Shown: positions 32,670-43,099 of the stretch, in pieces
How positions within the stretch are numbered: the first letter of the stretch is position 1
Layout: the number at the start of each line of letters is the position of its first letter
NCBI RefSeq assembly: GCF_905475395.1
Contig: NC_058342.1
Coordinates: 2,056,501-2,120,500, forward strand
Length of the DNA: 64,000 bases
Origin: Chrysoperla carnea
Lineage: Eukaryota; Arthropoda; Insecta; Neuroptera; Chrysopidae
Direction of reading: 5' to 3'
Program-made: the position numbers and the translations under genes
Notes under the pieces: model-generated
Databases searched by the model: none
The model's input: only the letters and a program-made list of their open reading frames with translations
Told to the model about the DNA's origin: nothing

Positions 32670-32759
32670 CCTTTTTTAAATTAATTTAGCTTTTTGTTTA
32701 GTTTTTAAATTTCTTTAAATTTAAAAACTAAACAAAAAGCTAAATTAATTTAAAAAAGG
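32670..32759 (+). repeat. Perfect 43-bp hairpin in LINE A copy 2 leader
   Basis: Arms 32670-32712 and 32717-32759 are exact reverse complements separated by 4 nt. LINE A copy 1 has only the right arm, so copy 2 acquired the left arm by inverted duplication (snap-back). Confidence 0.95.
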
Positions 32760-32979
32760 GGCAGAAGTTTACCTATGTCAAACACTTTAATCATAATTAA
32801 TTGTAAATAATTGTGTTTTAATTAAGGAATAGTTTTTTTTAAAACAGTACTAAAGTATATTCTTGAAAATTTTTTTAAAAACAAAATAACAAAAATTTAA
32901 CAGCACAGAAAAAACATAATTATTATAAAATCATATAAAGCTGTTTGAATACTATTAAAAATTGTGTACGTTTAACAAC

Positions 32980-33060
32980 CATTACGTGGCGCAATTGGTA
33001 AAGGCATACGTCAATCTGATGAACATTAATTTTGCATTCAAGCTTTCGAAGCTAGGTACC
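32980..33060 (+). promoter_or_regulatory. tRNA-like module upstream of LINE A copy 2 ORF1
   Basis: The A-box TGGCGCAATTGG (32987-32998) is identical to copy 1. The B-box-like CTTTCGAAGCT is at 33043-33053, 56 nt downstream. Between the boxes the copies differ freely, but box positions and spacing are kept. ORF1 starts 144 nt after the B box. Confidence 0.7.
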
Positions 33061-33196
33061 TCTTATAAAATTTTTATTTCTCCTTGTTTAAAATAATAAA
33101 AAACCATAAAATATTTAATACACAACATAATAGTTCTGATAATTAAACAACTATAAGAATAATTAAACAACTTTTCGTTTAAATAAAATAATTAAA

Positions 33197-33815
33197 ATGA
33201 GTAGTTAAGAAGGTAAATTAGACGTTCTAATCAGAAAAATGGAAACATTCGAAAACAAAATAATGTCGCAGCTAAAAGAAATAAAAGATGAAAATAAATA
33301 TATAAGAGAAAAGAAGAAGTAGGAATTAGAAAATTTGCTGGCGGAACAAAATAGAACAATTGTTAAAATGTCATTATTGACCATGATAAGCAGAATAAAA
33401 AAGAAACGACACTGGAAGAAGAAGTTATTACTCTTTCCCAAGACCAATTGAATGTAAATATTAACATAACAGATATTGATGTAGTTTTTCGATTAGAAAA
33501 AGATCCAAAAGCTCCTATCAAAGTAAAGTTTACAAGTTTTAAGACGAAGCAAGATTTATGTAAAAATCGCAGGATGCTGAAAAAAACAAAAATTTTTATT
33601 AACAACGATCTACCACGAGAAATAAGAATGGAACTAGGAAAAGAAAGATCCAAACTGAAACAGTAATTAAATGTAAAGAAGAAAAGAAATAAACCAGATC
33701 ATCAATCTTCTGAAGAAGAAGATAGTCAAACTTGCAGAATTCAACCTAAATACAAGAAAAGCAGAGAAGGACAAAGTATTTCAAAATTTTTTCTACGCTA
33801 TTAGTAGAAAAAATT
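33197..33815 (+). pseudogene. LINE A copy 2 ORF1 (coiled coil and RRM-like)
   Basis: From the ATG at 33197 an early TAA (33206) interrupts the frame; then KLDVLIRKMETFENKIMSQL, a probable coiled coil, continues through several breaks. The best-preserved part, 33448-33666, reads INITDIDVVFRLEKDPKAPI, VKFTSFKTKQDLCKNRR and FINNDLPREIRMELGKERSK, the RRM-like RNA-binding core typical of LINE ORF1 proteins. A basic tail follows to about 33815. Confidence 0.8.
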
Positions 33816-33834
33816 AAGCAATAAAACAAATTAT

Positions 33835-34023
33835 CTCTATGTAGTTAATAAGTATAAATTAGTTTTTTGGAATATAGAAGGACTTTTCTCTAAATTAAAC
33901 AATTACGATATTATAGTATATATCAGTTATTTTAAAAATTTGATGTTTTAGGTTTAATTGAAACTTGGTCATCAAAGGATAAACCGTAGGAAATTAAAGG
34001 ATTTAACAGTATTGTAAATGTGG
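33835..34023 (+). pseudogene. LINE A copy 2 endonuclease N-terminal fragment
   Basis: This reads LVFWNIEGLFSKLNNYDIIV and, in another frame, FDVLGLIETWSSKDKP, the start of an APE-type endonuclease (the N-containing first strand and the ET motif). It is cut at about 34023 by the next insertion. Confidence 0.85.
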
Positions 34024-34970
34024 TGTTCCGTAATTTATGTTAGTTAGTGTACATAAATTACGAACACAATATATTATATAAATTAATGGATCTATTTCTT
34101 ATGCGGAGATTGATCAGACCGCGGAGTAATTCCTAACGTACTTGTTTGAATATTGATAGGAGTCCTCTTTTCTACTTCGGATCTCGTACTGAACTGATTA
34201 AAAATAAAATAGTAACAATAATGGAACTTAGATTCTATATAACTTTTAATTTATTTGCACGTGGTGTATTCTAAAAAGTATTTGACCAAGCTGAGGTATT
34301 TTTATAAAAACAAAATGATCTGGTATGTTTTTGATTTAATATAATTTTTGGGTTTGGGGTTTACAGTTTTTAAAGGTTTTAACTTTACTTTATTATGCAT
34401 CCTTTTTCTTAACATTTAATATAAATTTATTTAATTTTTCTAGATTAAAGTTGATTTAGAATTTGTAAATTGTTATTCAGTAAAACACTTAATGTGTTGA
34501 ATTTGTATACTTTATAAACACTTTGTAACTGATTATGGTTTACATAAAACACTTTTGAAATTTATATTTATCTTATGATATTATATTTAACTCTTTCCTT
34601 TCTTGGGTATTTTGGTTTGTAGATGTGAGATTTAAATCCACACGGTAATATTTCGGAAAGTAAAGTATGAAGCCTTTGCTTTTTGGCACTAAACATTCCT
34701 TCCAGTTACGACCAATTATTCTCTGGACCTGTCGGTTTTGAATATCAGGGTGGCTTTAAAAAGAACAATTATCCCCAAAAACTGTATGGGTGGGCCTAGC
34801 ACATTTCTTAACTCTGAATCCTTAGAGGATTATTCCCTTAATTAATGAATATTCAATTCATTAATTATTTATTCCCGTAAATAATGAAAACTATATTCCT
34901 TATTTACTTCATCCTCCTTTCTATAACCCCCATCAAGGGTAAACGAAACAAAAAAAAATTTTAAGCGATT
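34024..34970. mobile_element. Unclassified insertion in LINE A copy 2, with terminal hairpin
   Basis: Sequence absent from copy 1 begins TGTTCCGTAATTTATG and is immediately followed, after 11 nt, by CATAAATTACGAACAC, a 16-bp inverted repeat. About 950 bp without ORF follow, with a TATA-like TATATAAATT near 34077. LINE A resumes at TTACAGA/AGCGATTT near 34970. It could be a solo LTR or non-autonomous DNA element. The exact right boundary is uncertain. Confidence 0.5.
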
Positions 34971-35059
34971 ACAGAAATATTAAGCGATTTGAATAAAGTT
35001 TTGTGGGATAAAAATGAGTTATAAGGGCAGAAGTGTAATAACAATTTAAAAAAAAAAAA

Positions 35060-35740
35060 ATAAATGCAAGAAATTCTATGAAATACAACAGTAAATGTCT
35101 TTGGTCTTACAAAAAAGGAGATATCAAACCTTCAAAAGGGCATAGCCTAGTCATCACACAAAAATGGTTGGAACAATACGAATTAGTGTACAAAAATCAA
35201 ATAATATGTCCGGATTCAGAAGATATCAAGTGTACGCCGAGAAGAATAGAAAAACTAGACTGGCATTTAAAGAAGAAGAATTACGTGAAACTATTGAAAA
35301 TTTAGAGATATCTTCAAAAAAATGAGTGAACTAAAATATTTCCCTGAACTGTGGTCAACAGGAATATGCAATATATATAGACAGATAAGAAAAATGTAAA
35401 CAACTACCGAGGTTTAACTCTACTACCAAATATTGGGAAAATTTATACTAAAATGGAGTTCGAATACAAAACCGGATCATTGCAAACAATATTATATCCG
35501 AATTCTAATCACGGTTTAGGGCATCATATGAAACTATGCACAACATAGTCATAATAGATGCCCTTATGAAAAAATGTTTAGCAATGAAAAGGCGAAAACT
35601 TTACTGTTGTTTTATTGACTCAAAAAAAAGCTCTCGATTCAGTCGACCGGAACATGCTATGGGAGTAGTGACGACTTCAAATTTCACATTATCGAAGAGA
35701 ATAAGTTTGTTGTTTTACACACATTAAAACATGAAAATGT
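35060..35740 (+). pseudogene. LINE A copy 2 linker and RT N-terminal fragment
   Basis: This matches 9540-10160 (minus) segment by segment: KCLWSYKKGDIKPSKGHSL, QKWLEQYELVYKNQ, NNYRGLTLLPNIGKIYTK, SRFRASYETM-like and the motif A remnant LYCCFIDSKK. The palm and thumb are absent. The sequence passes straight into the 3' UTR with GAGCCATTCTGACTTTTAAT. Confidence 0.85.
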
Positions 35741-35907
35741 ATACATGAGCCATTCTGACTTTTAATTATTAAATTATAAAGAATTTATGTTATTTTATTT
35801 AATTTGTTTTTTAAATTTTTACGTAAATATATATTTTATAATTTTGTACCATTCTGTAACACAAGCTGTAATTTTGTAGTAATTGATTTGCTTTTTGTAT
35901 ATCAATG

Positions 35908-35960
<53 letters not shown>

Positions 35961-35961
35961 A

Positions 35962-36026
<65 letters not shown>

Positions 36027-36027
36027 A

Positions 36028-36110
<83 letters not shown>
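35908..36110. repeat. (TA)n microsatellite, about 200 bp
   Basis: A nearly pure TA dinucleotide tract with interspersed AAATATG variants. A block containing ATAAATATATA...AAATATGTATA occurs twice, about 65 bp apart, so the tract has grown partly by larger duplications. Long tyrosine/isoleucine open frames across it are artefacts of the repeat. It lies exactly between the 3' ends of two LINEs in opposite orientation. Confidence 0.98.
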
Positions 36111-36116
<6 letters not shown>

Positions 36117-38140
36117 TCATATAGTCCAATATGATTCCAAAAATATTTTAGTAAATTTAAATACATTTAAACACACAATAATTTTATGATATTACATTAT
36201 TATTTTATAAGATCTTTATTGATATACCGAAGGTAATCAAATATTACATACATATTCTTCAATTAATGTATTCTAAATTCTAATACTCGTATAAAACTTA
36301 AACACAAAAAAACATTAAATAAATAAAACTGAAAATTCATGTTAAAAAAATAAATGCTTCAAATTAGCAAACAGAAAAAAAAGGATATCAAATTTATAAC
36401 AACAAATTTTTAAATTCCTTCAGGAGTTAAAGTCTTTTTCTCCCTCCAATCATCACTTTGTCTATAATTTAGTTAAAAAAAAGTTCAATTGAATATTTAA
36501 AGAGTTGATATTCCAATCCCAATGATATTCCAAATTATGGTAAACCAGGCTATGGCTGGATGATTTAGCTCTGTCTATATCTTTTAAATATAAACGATTC
36601 TCGTATTCACTAATGTTATTTATGTTTTGCAAAGATAAATCGGCCTCCAACTAAATTTGTTCCATACTAATGGTGTACAGGATGTTTTTTAACTGCAATA
36701 CCCAATTATATTTATTTTCTGTTATATAGGCGTCATTTTTGGCAAGATAAAAGAGACGGTCTAAGCAAATTTTCGGTAGGCTACAATTATTTAATTTTTG
36801 AACGCTTCTCCAGAACAGAAGAGTAGCGTGGAGAACTTTGACAGCGATATGCCGTTGGCCAGTTTCGAATCGTATGATGCATAATTAGGTGTATTCCGGG
36901 AAAAATGAAGTAGCATTTTGAAGAAGCTCGTTTGCACAACTTCGGTTTCATCGAGATAGCGTAAACTCCACACTGGCACACAGTATAAAAGAGATTTCGT
37001 TATAATACTATTAAAAAGCTGAGATCTTGCTGGCCATGACACGCACTTTGAGGTAGCCTAAGTTGACATTACTGCACTTGTCGCAATTCTAGCCTTCCGA
37101 ACGAAATTTGCGCAAGTTTCGTAAAATACCGAGGAAGTGGAAAATTTAACCCAAGATAATCAAATTTGCCAACAACACCAATTTTATCCGTACCACATTG
37201 AAATATTTCATTTTTGCTAATTTTTCCACCCCTACGAAAAACCACAATTTTTGACTTAGAGCAGTTAATGGTCACTTTATTAATTTCTGCATACTCATTC
37301 ATGGTCTGTAGCTTCCTGTTTAAGCCATAACAACTGTGCCCATATATTACTAAGTAGTCTGCATACAGCAACAGAAACAAATTATTGTAATCGTCTATTT
37401 CGAGGCCTTGAAGACCGTGGCAACGAAAAAATGCCTCAATATCGTTAATGAACATTGCAAATAACCACGGGCTCAGAGGTTCTCCTTATAGTTCACCCTC
37501 TTTTCGACGAAACTCTTGTGTAAAATCACCGTTGACTCTTATCCTTCTCAAATCGCTTTGAGAATTCGGATAATTATTGAGCCGACGCCATAATTATACA
37601 ACTTATGCCACAACCGTTGACAGTTGACTGTATCGAATGCTCGCTTAAGATCAATGAATTCAGCATATACCTTTTTTTCGGATGCTGTAAATGTAATTGA
37701 ACTACTTAATTCAGTATTAAAATGTTATCAGTACATCCGCCCCCTTTTTTAAACTCTGAATAATTTTCAATTAGAAAAACAGCTTCCTCAACTCACAGTG
37801 TCAATTGTTCAAGTAGGATGTTTGTAAATAGTTTTAAGGTGTTATTGCATAGCGCAATAACCCAGCATTTCTCTAGATTGTTTGGGTATCCCTTTTTATG
37901 AAGCATGATAAGTACAATTTGTGACCATTCCTTGGGTATGTCTCCTGTGCTCAACATTTTTTTGAACCAGCAGTTCAGGTACAGAATCTAATTTAGGGGA
38001 AACTTATTTAGAAACTCGTAAGTCAAGCTATCTGTGTCTTTATTTTCTTTCGCCTTATTGATGCTTACATATAGTTCATCAAGTGAAATATCACTACACT
38101 GGGTGTCTTGCGTCCGAGAAGTAGATGAAGTTGTTTTTGG
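36111..38140 (-). mobile_element. LINE B copy 2: 5'-truncated, RT active site mutated
   Basis: On the minus strand a linker/RT N-terminal part (near 38140-37500) is followed by the palm (37069-37455), the thumb and C-terminal domain (36460-37042), and a 3' UTR ending in GGAATCATATTGGACTATAT, as in LINE B copy 1. The 3' UTR also has GGTATATCAATAAAGAT, similar to LINE A. The endonuclease is missing. The copy is frameshifted several times. Confidence 0.85.
36460..38140 (-). pseudogene. LINE B copy 2 reverse transcriptase, YADD changed to YADY
   Basis: Landmarks on the minus strand: DIPKEWSQIVLIMLHKKG, CWVIALCNNTLKLFTNILLE, LKRAFDTVNCQRLW-like motif A, GEPLSPWLFAMFINDIEAFF, and the catalytic box as LLLYADYLVI. 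The second catalytic Asp is Tyr (TAC codon at 37354-37356). The C-terminal part has LFNSIITKSLLYCVPVWSLR, typical of LINE thumbs. The copy is dead through both frameshifts and the active-site change. Confidence 0.85.
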
Positions 38141-38149
38141 CTAATGTTT

Positions 38150-38925
38150 TTTTGTCTGTCGTGTATCTCCGACATTCAAAACTTGGTCCAAGGAAACCGA
38201 GGCTTCCTTTAATATACTCCCCCACTCCCTCACTTATGCCTTAGCATTCAAAAATTAAATGATAAACCGATTCACACCCTCTACATAAAGCACACACTCT
38301 CTCACCATTCATTTTATTTTTGTTTTCCCATATATACCTTCCCATTCTAAAATTTGGAAGTACTCTTCTTGCATCCCCGTCTGCAACTAGCAGATAAGGT
38401 GCTCCGTTTCCAAAGTGTTCTCTTCTTGAAATCTTGTTGAAATCTCCAAATAGGGTAATAGTGCTATCCGTTCAAACATCCTTTCTTTATAATTTCAAGA
38501 CACATTTTAACTAATTTTTTTAATGTGCATAGTTCAAATCGTCTATGTTCTCATTTATTCCTATTTCATTCCTTTTTTCACGCACTTTATCTTTCATACC
38601 CAACTCAAAGCAATCTTTTTAGATCATCTTTGTGCTGCCATGGATACTACTGTAACAATTTAAGCATTGCTGTCTCAAAAATTCACCCAATTTCACTAGC
38701 GTTGCTTAATAAGGAGTAGAAGCCACTATTCCCAGTATGTGTTTATACATGGCATAAACAAGACTATTTAATTTTAGATCTACTTTTTCTAATCCCCATA
38801 TCTGGGCACCCGATGATAACTCCGGAAAAAGCAGCGCCTTGACTATTCGCAAACAGAAACCTACTGGCAAATTACGGTGCTTGTTCACACACATTCTATT
38901 AGTCAGTCATGGTTGGTACCTTGCT
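38150..38925 (-). pseudogene. C-terminal RT fragment of another LINE (LINE C)
   Basis: On the minus strand, NLPVGFCLRIVKALLFPELS and GAQIWGLEKVDLKLNSLVY (38706-38894) form a LINE thumb. Further downstream come a zinc-knuckle-like RVCALCRGCESVYHLIFEC (about 38240-38300) and GEYIKGSLGFLGPSFECRRY. The motifs differ from LINE A and B, so it is a third family. The 5' side is missing, and it abuts the LINE B copy 2 RT at about 38145. Confidence 0.8.
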
Positions 38926-39282
38926 GTCATTGAGTAGAGGCGTGCTTTATATACTCTGATATTTTAAGTAAAGTATAAGTTTGTTTGTATTTTATAATTT
39001 ATACTATTTTAAGTGTCAAATATTTTTAAATATTGCGGAGATGAATGTTCAACAAAAATTCTTATCGATAAGAAGAAATAAGTGAATTAATGGTTCTTAT
39101 AATATAAACAGAAAAAATTGTGATAATTTAACCAAAGTGTTTAATGACTTTCTTAAAATAAATATTTAATTTTGTTGTGATTCACGTTTATCGAAAGCAA
39201 CGAATCAAAGGTTGTAAAGAATAAATTAAAAACAAATAAGTGGTGAGTTTTATCATTATAGAAGTACGTACTTATGTAATAA
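38926..39282 (+). other. Non-coding, possible LINE D leader
   Basis: AT-rich without ORFs. By analogy with LINE A, this would be the leader upstream of the tRNA-like module, but the 5' end of LINE D cannot be fixed. Confidence 0.35.
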
Positions 39283-39356
39283 TAGCTCGGTGGCACAGTG
39301 GGAAAGGTCGTGGAATACATAAATAAATATATCGCAAGTTCGAGTCCGGCTTGAGT
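39283..39356 (+). promoter_or_regulatory. tRNA-like module upstream of LINE D ORF1
   Basis: The A-box TGGCACAGTGGG is at 39291-39302 and the B-box AGTTCGAGTCC at 39337-39347, ten of eleven positions matching the eukaryotic B-box consensus. Spacing is 46 nt. It is the best-preserved of the modules in this window. No proper acceptor stem is formed. ORF1-like sequence starts about 270 nt downstream. Confidence 0.72.
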
Positions 39357-39615
39357 CTTACTTTTTCCATTTTAATTATTTTTAACTTCATCGAATGTAT
39401 AACATCTTGTTATTAAATCAGATACTGTTGTGTAATTCGTCCGAAGTTCACAATAAATATAAATGCGTGATTGAACTAAATTAGTTTTTGGATTCTATAG
39501 CATTAAGCTTTGCTTGATTACAACAAATCAATACTTCTTTAAAATAGTAAATAAAAAATCAATACTTTAAAATAGTAGTTATAAGTTAATTTTAAAATAG
39601 TTACGAAATTTCGAA

Positions 39616-40300
39616 TGCTGACTATTGCGGATTTGAAAAATAAATTCAATAGGATGTGTAAAATATTAGCGAAAAATTGGAAAAAAAAATCGAAGTATTG
39701 AAATTAGTATAAACTGATTTAACAGAAAACGTAAAATTATTGGAGCAAAAAGTTGAAAATTTAGAATTAACTAAAAAAAATTTAATACGGCCTGAATGAT
39801 TTAAGCCATGATATCAATGTTATGGAGGAACAAATAATAACATTCTTTAACAATACGCCGAAAGTTAATTGTGCAATGAAGGACATGGATTTTATTCGGA
39901 AAGTCAGATCAAGATATAGCCCTAAATGCCTTGTTAATGTTGGTTTTGTGTCATTGCAAATAAAAAGCAGATACTGGTAATTCAAAAACAATTGTAGGAT
40001 ACGTCCATTTATATATCTGGAGATCTTTCGCCAGCAGCCCGTCAGAAAAGAAAGAGCTAATACCTTATATGGTAAACTTCGTAAAGAAGAAAAGAAAGCG
40101 GTTATCAAACAAGATAAGCTAATTGTAAACGGTCAAAATATAGATATGGATACTCTTAAAATGCATTATAATTATATAAAAAAAACGACCACTCGCTGAA
40201 GAACAATGCAACGAAGAACACCTTATGAATACTCAAGTAAATAAAAAAAGAAGCCCAGCTATTATTAGATAATCAACTTTGGATCACTTCATACGGCCCC
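39616..40300 (+). pseudogene. LINE D ORF1 remnant (coiled coil, RRM-like core)
   Basis: The sequence begins MLTIADLKNKFNRMCKI, then a charged segment with VKLLEQKVENLELTKKN, GLNDLSHDINVMEEQIITFF, MKDMDFIRKVRSRYSPKC, IFRQQPVRKERANTLYGKLR and KKAVIKQDKLIVNGQNIDMD. This is the order of a coiled coil followed by the RRM-like and C-terminal domains of LINE ORF1. Stops and frameshifts occur about every 100-200 nt. Confidence 0.8.
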
Positions 40301-40399
40301 GATTAAACTCTGTAGGAAGTAATAATCAGGCAAAACCTCAAAACAGCTTACCGTTACAACCTACGAAATAGCAATTCAATCTTATGAAACTTTTACAAA

Positions 40400-41285
40400 C
40401 TGGGAATCGAAACAGTATGATTGAAGATTGTGAACTAAGAGACAAAGTAAAATTTATATCAACAGCTAGATATAAGAGGAATATCACTGATATGACTTGC
40501 TTGCTGTAAAGGTAAAACTCTCCAAAATAGGCTTGAAAAATCGAACCCGGAGTTTCCACTAATAATAATCATGAGTCCGATTTCTTTTCCCTATTCGAAA
40601 ACTGTCCTATTATTAGTGCGCAGTGGGTTGCGTGTTGAACTGAAAGAATAGTAAATCAAAAGCATGGAGGTCACTCAGCCGATCTTCGTCGTAGTTAGGA
40701 GGATGCTAATCATCCCTAATGAAATTTACCTTAGGTATTAATAAATTTCAGGTGATGGCGTACGTCCGCGACGAGTTGAAACCAGTTCTAGACCGAATTA
40801 AGACGTAGTTCCAAAGGTGTTGTTATGGATAATGTGCTGACCCCAGATGGAGGTATAATGACCCAGATGTTGTTTGATAATGGCTTCCAACTCCACGTGT
40901 TCAGTATTCCGTAAAACATGTGGTTGGTGATGGAGTTGATACCAGTACATGATTACGATGATGTGTTCTAGTGGTGAGTACTCCATTGACGTTTTGTTCC
41001 TTCAATACTAGCTAATTGACTACTTGAGATGTTAATTGAGTCAAATCTGGTACGAGACTAAGTAATGTTCTTTGAGTCGAAGGTGTTTGCAGACTAATTT
41101 ATGTTTTTATTCTCTCAGGGGCCTCAGAGCCGTTGCTGTTCCCCCACGACGACATATGCGTGTGCAAGATGTCATGCGCTCGGCACAAAATTCTGCGTTC
41201 ATCTAACATCTTTGTTTAATTAGTATTATTGGAAATGATGTCAAAAATGCACAAATATGTGCATATTTTTGCGGCGCCATATTTT
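40400..41285. other. Unclassified sequence between LINE D ORF1 and endonuclease
   Basis: It is less AT-rich than its neighbours, with short open frames of no known family. The N-terminal endonuclease coding expected here is not recognisable. An AG-terminated pyrimidine tract (TTTTTATTCTCTCAG, about 41104-41118) resembles a splice acceptor. It may be an inserted element or host-derived segment. Confidence 0.35.
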
Positions 41286-41289
41286 TAGT

Positions 41290-41780
41290 ACAGGGCCGTT
41301 CATCAAACATGAGACATCGTCTCAAAAGAAAAATCATTCGGAAGAGCACGTGGAGGGTTGATATTGCTAGTAAATAAGTTAATCAATTCTGAACTTATAG
41401 ATTCTTCGAATCTATGGATTGCAGTGAAAATGAATTTTACATTTCCTAATTATATTGTATGCTTCGTATATGTTAAGCCTAGCTATGATGTGGATGTGGT
41501 GGTGGATTCACTAAATGATCTTTTGAGTTCAATAGGCATAAAATATTTTTTGACGGTACACTTTTAAACAAAAATAGAAAATCTCAAGATACAATCAATC
41601 GAAGAGGTATAAAACAAACCAAATTTTTGGATAGCTCAAATTATTATGTAAGAAATGGTAGAAGTAGATCGGATCTAGAAGGGCAGTTTATGCGGAAATG
41701 ATCTGGCTTTGGTTGAAGTTCTAGATTTTTCAATTACAGATACTGTTTTAACGTCTGATCATTTACCTTGTACACGCGAA
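41290..41780 (+). pseudogene. LINE D endonuclease fragment
   Basis: Frames read GRARGGLILLVNK-like and SSNLWIAVKMNFTFPNYIVC, FVYVKPSYDVDVVVDSLNDL, then NYYVRNGRSRSD and LTSDHLPC. The last matches the SDH motif near the end of APE-type endonucleases. The catalytic middle is broken. Coding sequence stops near 41780 without RT. Confidence 0.8.
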
Positions 41781-42522
41781 AAAAATTGACCGATTTTTTA
41801 CGATACCACTATAGTAATTTTTCTTATATATTATTGTAACGCTGGACTATACTTTTTAGAAAATAATTTTACATTAACTATCGTAAATTTAATTCTTCAA
41901 ATAAAGCTACAATAAAAAATAAAAAGTCCGATACCATAGAGCAAATTATACAAGCTGCCTTAACAAAAATTACAATACACTATCGTAAAATTGCAGCTAA
42001 TGTAGTATTTCTTTACATATTAAAGTATAATATATAATTCCACACAGTAAAATTTATTTTTTAAGAAAGTAAAGTTAAGAATTAATAAAAGTAAAATTTA
42101 TCATTTAGTATATTATTACTTTGAAATAATTAAATCCAGTAGGTTAATATAATATTGAAATAAAACCACGAGGTTAAAATAGAACCAATTATACATTTTA
42201 TTTAAATTATTTTACATGATTTTTTTTGGAATATAAAATTTGTTATTCTGTAACTTAATTTTACATGATATCACATTAAGTAATTAATAATTCAGATTTA
42301 TCAAAGTTCTCATTATTTAATTTTTTTGTAGCAACTAAAATAATACAATTTTGCTGACAGTGGCAACAAAATTGTACAGGTTTGAAAAGTATTATGATTG
42401 TATCATTTTTAGTATAAGATGCATGTCTTTTAGTCATTTCAAAATATTCAAATATAAAATAACCAGATAACATACTCAAGGGAATATAGTCTTAGGTCTT
42501 ACGGCGATATTTTCATCGGAAG
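41781..42522. other. Non-coding AT-rich stretch
   Basis: Nothing recognisable. Several short open frames are of low complexity. Confidence 0.45.
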
Positions 42523-43099
42523 CTGCATTTTATACAGAAAGCAAAGCGGACCAATATGAACGATTTCATCCGAGGAAAGGAAAATTTCATCCACTGGATT
42601 TCAAGATTTTTTTATTCTATAGTTCCGAAAAATGACTGTTTTGGCCCTACAATATTTATTACCATCATATCGTATTAATTATGGCAATCGCAAATCGATA
42701 TCGACCAATATTATTGTTGTGATTTGCAGTTTCCATTTTTTCATTGTTATTTTTTCAGGATACTAATTTTTATATTATTAATTATTTTCTTTCAAAATAA
42801 TTTTGTTTTATGATTTCGGAATATTTATATTTATTAAAAACATTATACATTCAAAAAACTCGGAAAAGTTTGGAAAATTTGTGGGAAAATGTAAACAACT
42901 ACATTATTCTACTGATTGTGTATGATATTCAGTAATAACCTCTTAATATATTCTATTTCTTTGTAAATCAAGTTTACTGTCGTATACTTTAATAATTGAT
43001 TGATTGAAAATGAAAAAAGGCATTCATTATTGGGGTAAGATTTTGCATTTTATCGAATTTCCCACAAACTTTCATTGATCTTATTTGGAAAAACATTCG

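Larger units (their letters stand above)
32434..35907 (+). mobile_element. LINE A copy 2: internally deleted non-LTR element
   Basis: It starts at CAGTATAGACGTGTAATTTA, the same 5' terminal base as copy 1. The leader, tRNA-like module, ORF1, partial endonuclease, RT N-terminal part and 3' UTR are collinear with copy 1, including the RT motif A-to-3'UTR deletion. The length without the insertion at about 34024-34970 is about 2.5 kb, close to copy 1's 2.4 kb. It ends TTTTTGTATATCAATGA and runs straight into the (TA)n tract, which may have grown from the element's 3' tail. Confidence 0.8.
39283..41780 (+). mobile_element. LINE D: degraded non-LTR element, interrupted
   Basis: The tRNA-like module, an ORF1 remnant (39616-40300) and an endonuclease remnant (41290-41780) lie in correct order and orientation. 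About 0.9 kb of unrelated-looking sequence (40400-41285) lies between. No RT is present downstream. Both coding parts are heavily broken. Confidence 0.75.

Noticed and set aside
35811..36166. Long tyrosine/isoleucine open frames on the minus strand
   Set aside because: They are translations of the (TA)n microsatellite.
39283..39356. Functional tRNA gene
   Set aside because: Good A and B boxes, but no proper acceptor stem or anticodon arm; associated with a LINE.
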